Assembly: GCA_009760855.2 (NCBI GenBank)
Contig: WPIO01000031.1
Location: forward strand, 1,776,001-1,840,000
Direction: 5' to 3'
Length of the DNA: 64,000 nt
From: Cristatella mucedo
Lineage: Eukaryota; Bryozoa; Phylactolaemata; Cristatellidae
Positions 59,488 to 64,000 of the stretch are shown one piece after another (within the stretch, counting starts at the first letter, position 1; the number at the start of each line of letters is the position of its first letter). Both the position numbers and the translations under genes were made by a program. The notes beneath the pieces were generated by a model, which saw nothing but the letters and a program-made list of their open reading frames with translations, made no database searches and was not told the origin of the DNA.

Positions 59488-59765
59488 AATAGAAAGTGTG
59501 TTCAGTGCCCTAAGGAGCTAAATCTCTTCCTAGGCACTTTCCATTTACTGGCAAGGAAGCGTTTCAATAGGACAAATAGTGATACAGCGAGCCATTTCAG
59601 AGCATGAGAGCAGCGAAAACTAAATTCACACGAGCAGAGTAAATGCTTTTAAAACCAGGTGGGTTCTAAGTTTTTTTTTGACGTCTCAAAGCAGAGAATA
59701 TCACGACTTCAAAAGAGAGAGAGAGACAGTTCCAGGCTTTGGGAGCATCGGTATTTACCCTAGTA
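59488..59765 (-). mobile_element. LINE 3' end, diverged
   Basis: Reverse-complement tail 'cagtgccctaaggagctaaatctcttcctaggcact' at 59505-59545. It extends to 'gttccaggctttgggagc' near 59730-59750, which reverse-complements to the APKAWN site of the LINE ORF. Confidence 0.78.
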
Positions 59766-60892
59766 GGGTTCATTCATCCGGGGCGGCTGATAAGTGATAA
59801 GGGCAGAAGCGTGGTCACCTAGCTAGGCCAAACCCTGCCCTCTGACTTGGGGTTTATGATGGACGACGACGGGGTTTCTCATCATTAGCATTCGGTTAAG
59901 GACTCCTGTGAGGTTTGAACGTGAAATTTTGCGCAAAGTGGTAGCAGCCACTTAGTACTGACTCATCGCGAACGATGGAGTTCCGGCATTCCATGACTCC
60001 GCGTCGAGCAATGGAGGAACGTGAGAAACCGGCTGCACGGGGCTTCAGTTCATTAATTGCCCGCGTTGGTTGTTGCTCGCTCACACGCAGTACGTTGCTC
60101 GTCCCCTGAGCGCGAGCCCTCAGCCAGCTGAGGCGCGCGGCGGCGTGCGAGTTTACTTGTTTGCATGGGCAGCCACTTGAAACCTAAGTCGGCGATGCGC
60201 TGGTATTCCGAGAACGCACCGCCGTTCGCTATCGATGGTTGCTGAGGGCCCAACTTTCCATGTTCCTGAGGGCCTGACTTATTCTTATTTCGCTTCCCCA
60301 TGTAGCCCCGATGTGCCCAGGGTTTCCTAGGAGTCTTATTTAGTTACCCTGTTACTGTTAGTGCACGCGATTTTATGGTAAAGAGATGACTCGAATGGCC
60401 CTTCCTGCGGCGTTAGCGCCTGTTATGTTACTGCGTCTCCGGCTGCAGCAGCGCTAGTGGAGTCTCACGAAGACACGAGCGGGCGAACGTGAGCGGTGAA
60501 CGAGACTCAAATCTTTATTCCCCAGCGGGTACATATATGAGCTAGGGGCTGACTCACCACAGATAAGGGAGTGCATCCGTGGTGAGCCACCGTGGTGGGC
60601 CACACGCCCACATCAAAGGCCGCGTCGAGCCAACCGCCCAACCACGCGCCGAGAGCGGGGCACACACCAGTGGCCGAGAAGCAACAGGCACACACAACAC
60701 GCCGTGACAGCCGCGCGGCTACGAGCAAGCTCAAATTGGGCAGGAGAGATGAAACCTGAAATAGCGTACCTCCTAGTTTCGGCTACCGAAACTGGAGACG
60801 CAGTCTCCGAGCTGGCCCGCCAGGCGCTGCCTCCGCCAGGCGCTGCCTTTCCTCCAGCAGCGCCACAGACGTCGGCAATTCTGAGGGATCGA

Positions 60893-60965
60893 ATCGATCG
60901 GGGGATCGAATCGATCGAATTGGTCGATAGATCGGAATGATCGGCTCGATCGGAATGATCCATCG
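60893..60965. repeat. GATC/ATCGAT-rich micro-repeat cluster
   Basis: 'gatcgaatcgatcg' is repeated, then 'gatcggaatgatcggctcgatcggaatgatcc'. About ten GATC sites lie within some 70 bp. Confidence 0.85.
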
Positions 60966-61894
60966 AGCGCGTCGCGCTCGGGCTGGCCACGCTAGGCCTG
61001 TCTAAAATGGATCGTCACCTCTCGGGCGTCTCGGAAGGTATTCCCAAGAAACGACGGCTATCGTTCCGACCCGACCCTGAGCGATCGCGCCGCGCGCGGA
61101 GCGCCGCTCTCGCAGCCTTTTTTTGGCGCATCCAAAAGAAAATCAGGAAATAGCTTGGCTCGCTCGAGCGAAACCCCTCGAAGCAGCTTCGCGCCGGGCG
61201 CGAGCGCCCCGATAGCGCCGCGAGACTATCTCGAAGTATGGCGGCAGCCAGTTCCGGGAAGCGCAGCCGCCACTCGAGCAGTACGACCGGGCTTACGCGG
61301 GGCTACGGAGGGCGCTCCCGACGAGGGGCCGAACTGCTACTGCGGCTTTGGTGAGCGGGTCGCCTCCGGTTCAGCCCCTTCGACCTCCGCGGGGGGGGGG
61401 TCTTTGCCGTTCCAGCGCCCCATCGCGCAGCTGTGTGACGCCGCACATCGTACGCGCTTCGCCGCGCCCCCCCCCCCGCGCCCGCACTAAAATCTGTCAA
61501 TTCAGCCTCTTACTAGATTAATTCCGTCAGCCACAAATTGTACGAAAGATTCCGCCGCGAAGTCACGAAATGACGCGGCAAATCCTAAGCGCGAATAAAC
61601 GGCTGTAGTTGCCTTAAGAAGATGCAAGCTAGTCGTTTGAGCTACATTTTCTTGATTTTATCTCAGGCATTTGGCTGCTCATTTCCCTTCAACCTTTTCT
61701 GGCGAACGGCATCAGCTCGCTCAGCAGCACAGAGCCTTGCTGCTAATCCTGGTGCATAGTATTTGACATCCGTCTCGACGAGCCTCGTTCGAGTCAACAG
61801 TCTAAGTAACTCATTCGGCGGCGAAAGATCCTTAGCGGCTTTGATGCTCTTGCAGCCCGGATGGTGAGCAAGTGCCTGTCGTACGGCTAGGCCC

Positions 61895-61955
61895 TTTCCC
61901 CACCCGCGATATCCGGGTCGTGAAGCGCGTGCACCTTACCGCTGGCTGGGGTGCA
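61895..61955 (-). mobile_element. Possible SINE B head remnant
   Basis: 'gggtcgtgaagcgcgtgcaccttaccgctggc' resembles the reverse complement of the SINE B A-box region as at 43.83 kb. The body is not visible. Confidence 0.35.
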
Positions 61956-62329
61956 AAGGTTTCATTCACACGCCTGAAATGTCACGGAGCTTTCAGCTAT
62001 CTTCAGCCCCATACGGAAACGTTCCGCGAGCCGCGTCGAATTATGCGCGCGGTCTCCTTAGTTTCAATTAAATCAATTACATTAAATCAAATGTTACCTC
62101 GCATCCTTCGAGCGAGACTGGCGGCCCTACACGTCTCCAGCTAAGCTAATATGCGAGACGCTCATTTCGAGGCTAAACAACTCTCCCGCGCGTAGCGCCC
62201 GCGCGCTTAGTCGCTAGCGGAGTTACGCACACGTACGGCATGGGCCTGACGGCAGTCACCGCCGCTCTCTTGGAGTAAGGGTCTTTCTGTCGGTGAGTCA
62301 GAGCGCTGAGCGCGGCTTTCTTTACAGCG

Positions 62330-62502
62330 GTGAGCCGTAATGGCTCACTAGGTAAGGCGATTGCTTTTCACGACCTCGGCCCCGAGGTCGTGAGTTCGAA
62401 TCCTGTGGTGGGCGATCCTTTGTCGCCACTGCAAGCGGTGGTGATAGCCGTCAAGGCTGTTCTGTCGCTATACAAAAAGAGGCTGCTAAATCAGCTAGTG
62501 CA
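62330..62502 (+). mobile_element. SINE B, best preserved copy (tRNA-derived)
   Basis: A box TGGCTCACTAGGTAAGGCG and B box GAGTTCGAATCC lie about 35 bp apart, as in a Pol III tRNA-type promoter. A non-tRNA body follows with a hairpin 'ccactgcaagcggtgg', then 'atagccgtcaaggctgttctgtcgct' and 'aagaggctgctaaatcagctagt'. Not a tRNA gene: there is no acceptor-stem closure, and the body is shared with other copies. Confidence 0.87.
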
Positions 62503-63184
62503 GCTGAAAACGAGTCTGTTGGCCGTCATCAACCGCACCAGCAACGATCTATAGGCTATCGCTAGAGCGTTTTTCTGATACGATGTTGCCGTTAGCTCTG
62601 CGTCCAGAAAATCGAGAGCTGCGTCGCTGGCGTTGGCGCTTTGCAGCGCGAGATTGAGGTCTATGCACGTTGCACGCGCTGTACAGCTACCCGAACTAGC
62701 GAGGGTTTCGCGACCATGGCGCACTGGATTGCGAGGCAGCGAGAGCTTGAAGCCGCAACCAAAGCGCCTCAGCGGCCCGACGATGCTTATCTATGCCTCT
62801 CCTCTTACAGAAACAGTAGGCTTTGCTGGAATACGTCTCCGCTTACGGGCCAGATAAAACGGCGTCGTTTGTTTCTTGGGCCAGCTCACTAGTTGCCATG
62901 GACCACCGCTGTCCGTTGCGAGTTGCCACTAGGTATTACCGCTCAGCTGCTTTATTCGTACTAGCTCCTCGCAAGCGTCACTCGTGAGGCTAAATGCGCG
63001 CTATGTTTACCTAAAAGTAATTTTTATTGATGATATTGCGAGCACTGTATGTGGATAATAACTATCATTTATGTGGATAATAACTATAATTTATCCTCGG
63101 CTCTAGCCGACAGGTTGCTTAGCTCGCGGGCACCGGCCTTGACCAATCCGACCGTCTTGCTCCTCGAGCGTTCTCTCATACCGC
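62503..63184. other. No recognised feature
   Basis: Short GC-rich frames without motifs; AT-rich 'tatgtggataataact' repeated twice near 63050-63085. Confidence 0.45.
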
Positions 63185-63625
63185 CCGCTCCACAGCGTCT
63201 GGCCTCTCGCACTAAACGGATATCTTTTGGCGATCGAGCATTCAGTTCGTATGCGGCGAAAGTGCGGAAAGGCTTTCGGCTTCGGTCGCTACCAACGATG
63301 ACTTTTCAGTCTCTACTCGAGATGCACCTGTTGCACCGGTCATCTTTCCTTTCACGTAGGCGAACTTGTCATTGTTTCGTTCTCCTGTGCTTTGCGTACG
63401 CACGAGTCTTACTAAGCTCGGTAGGTACTGACCGGTTGCCCCGAGTAGCTCTATTTTTAATTTAGCATGCTGACCTAGGCATGGCGATTGTTTTCCTTTG
63501 CATCCTTGCTATCTATCGTGCATCTCCACTGACCTCTGGGTAGCGATTCTCTTGTTGCGAGCTGTTAAGCACCTGAGTAGGAATTAAATTCTCTTAGGAC
63601 GCTATACGCAGACCTATCATTGCAG
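63185..63625 (+). mobile_element. LINE C-terminal ORF end and tail, diverged
   Basis: The frame reads SFGDRAFSSYAAKV near 63225-63265, matching SFGDRAFSSYAPKAW of the main LINE. A degraded 3' UTR follows, then the tail 'gagtaggaattaaattctcttaggacgctata' near 63575-63605. Confidence 0.72.
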
Positions 63626-64000
63626 CACTTTGCTAGCCTTGGATGAATTTTAGCGCGAACAAGAGCTGTTCGGAGGCGAGCTAGAACTCCTTTGTCCTGG
63701 AGCAGTGAGCCAGAGAGGAGCGTCAGCGCGGTTAGAGAGCAAGAGCTTAAGAGCAAGCCAGGAAGCTCTGAGACCGGCGGTGGCGATTCGGCCTTTAGAA
63801 TTGGTCCGATACCCGCGGAAGCTGCTGATTGATGTTGGCTGGCCTGTCAACCTCCGCCTTCACTCGGTCCAAGAAAGAATCGTCTGGAACCCATTCGCTA
63901 TTCAAGCTGGACAGAGGGGACATTCCAGTGGCCTAGTGCGGTATTAGTTCCTTACAGTAATGGGCCATGGTGTCGGGCCCAATACCACTAAGCTCTTGCC

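Larger units (their letters stand above)
59766..62329. other. CpG-rich region, possible promoter island
   Basis: Much richer in CpG than the ABCC introns, with C and G homopolymers near 61391 and 61470. It could be a promoter region or GC-rich repeat. No exon was identified, and a minus frame at 60053-60301 (MGKRNKNKSG) is unassigned. Confidence 0.35.

Noticed and set aside
62330-62410. tRNA gene
   Set aside because: A and B boxes are present, but there is no acceptor-stem pairing or anticodon arm, and the sequence continues into a body shared with other copies: a SINE.

Overview
This is animal nuclear DNA, probably from an invertebrate; I cannot fix the phylum from sequence alone. It has long introns with GT..AG boundaries, long dinucleotide microsatellites, and many copies of one CR1/L2-type non-LTR retrotransposon plus tRNA-derived SINEs. 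There is no operon-like layout, so most open frames in the window are chance or microsatellite artefacts.

One gene dominates the window: a multidrug-resistance-protein-type ABC transporter (ABCC1/MRP1 group) on the minus strand. I could place 30 consecutive coding exons between 52790 (start of the exon equivalent to vertebrate ABCC1 exon 2) and the stop codon ending at 17908. All 30 join in frame and encode 1546 residues. Only the short first coding exon (about 16 residues in vertebrates) was not found; it must lie to the right of 52790. Many exon lengths (177, 147, 311, 200, 102, 147, 159, 167 and 195 nt) equal the vertebrate ABCC1 exon lengths as I recall them, so the intron map looks ancient. 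The domain order is TMD0 (exons 2-5), L0 linker (6-7), TMD1 (8-13), NBD1 (14-19), linker (20-21), TMD2 (22-26), NBD2 (27-31).

Region by region: 1-17.6 kb has no recognised gene except two weak orphan exon candidates. It holds SINEs, a truncated LINE copy, two (CT)n microsatellites and a small foldback-like cluster at 13.4-13.75 kb. 17.6-52.8 kb is the ABCC gene. Its introns hold a decayed 18S rRNA fragment (intron 29), a GC-AG intron (intron 28), a near-complete LINE whose 3' tail almost touches the exon 10 splice donor (intron 10), and an inverted array of about 173-bp satellite units (intron 5). Intron 4 carries a roughly 190-bp duplication. 52.8-64 kb is repeat-rich with no recognised gene. 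A CpG-rich patch at about 60-62 kb is the best guess for a promoter region, but nothing ties it to the transporter.

The mobile elements are related. A SINE family (SINE A) ends in the same 3' tail as the LINE (a 'cctagagagagattaagttc' type hairpin, then ATT repeats), so the LINE machinery probably copies it. A second tRNA-headed family (SINE B) and two unclassified dispersed repeats (C and D) complete the set. I found no clear evidence of an unknown defence, metabolic or mobile system. The most unusual structures are the inverted satellite array, the rDNA insertion and the LINE-splice-site junction.
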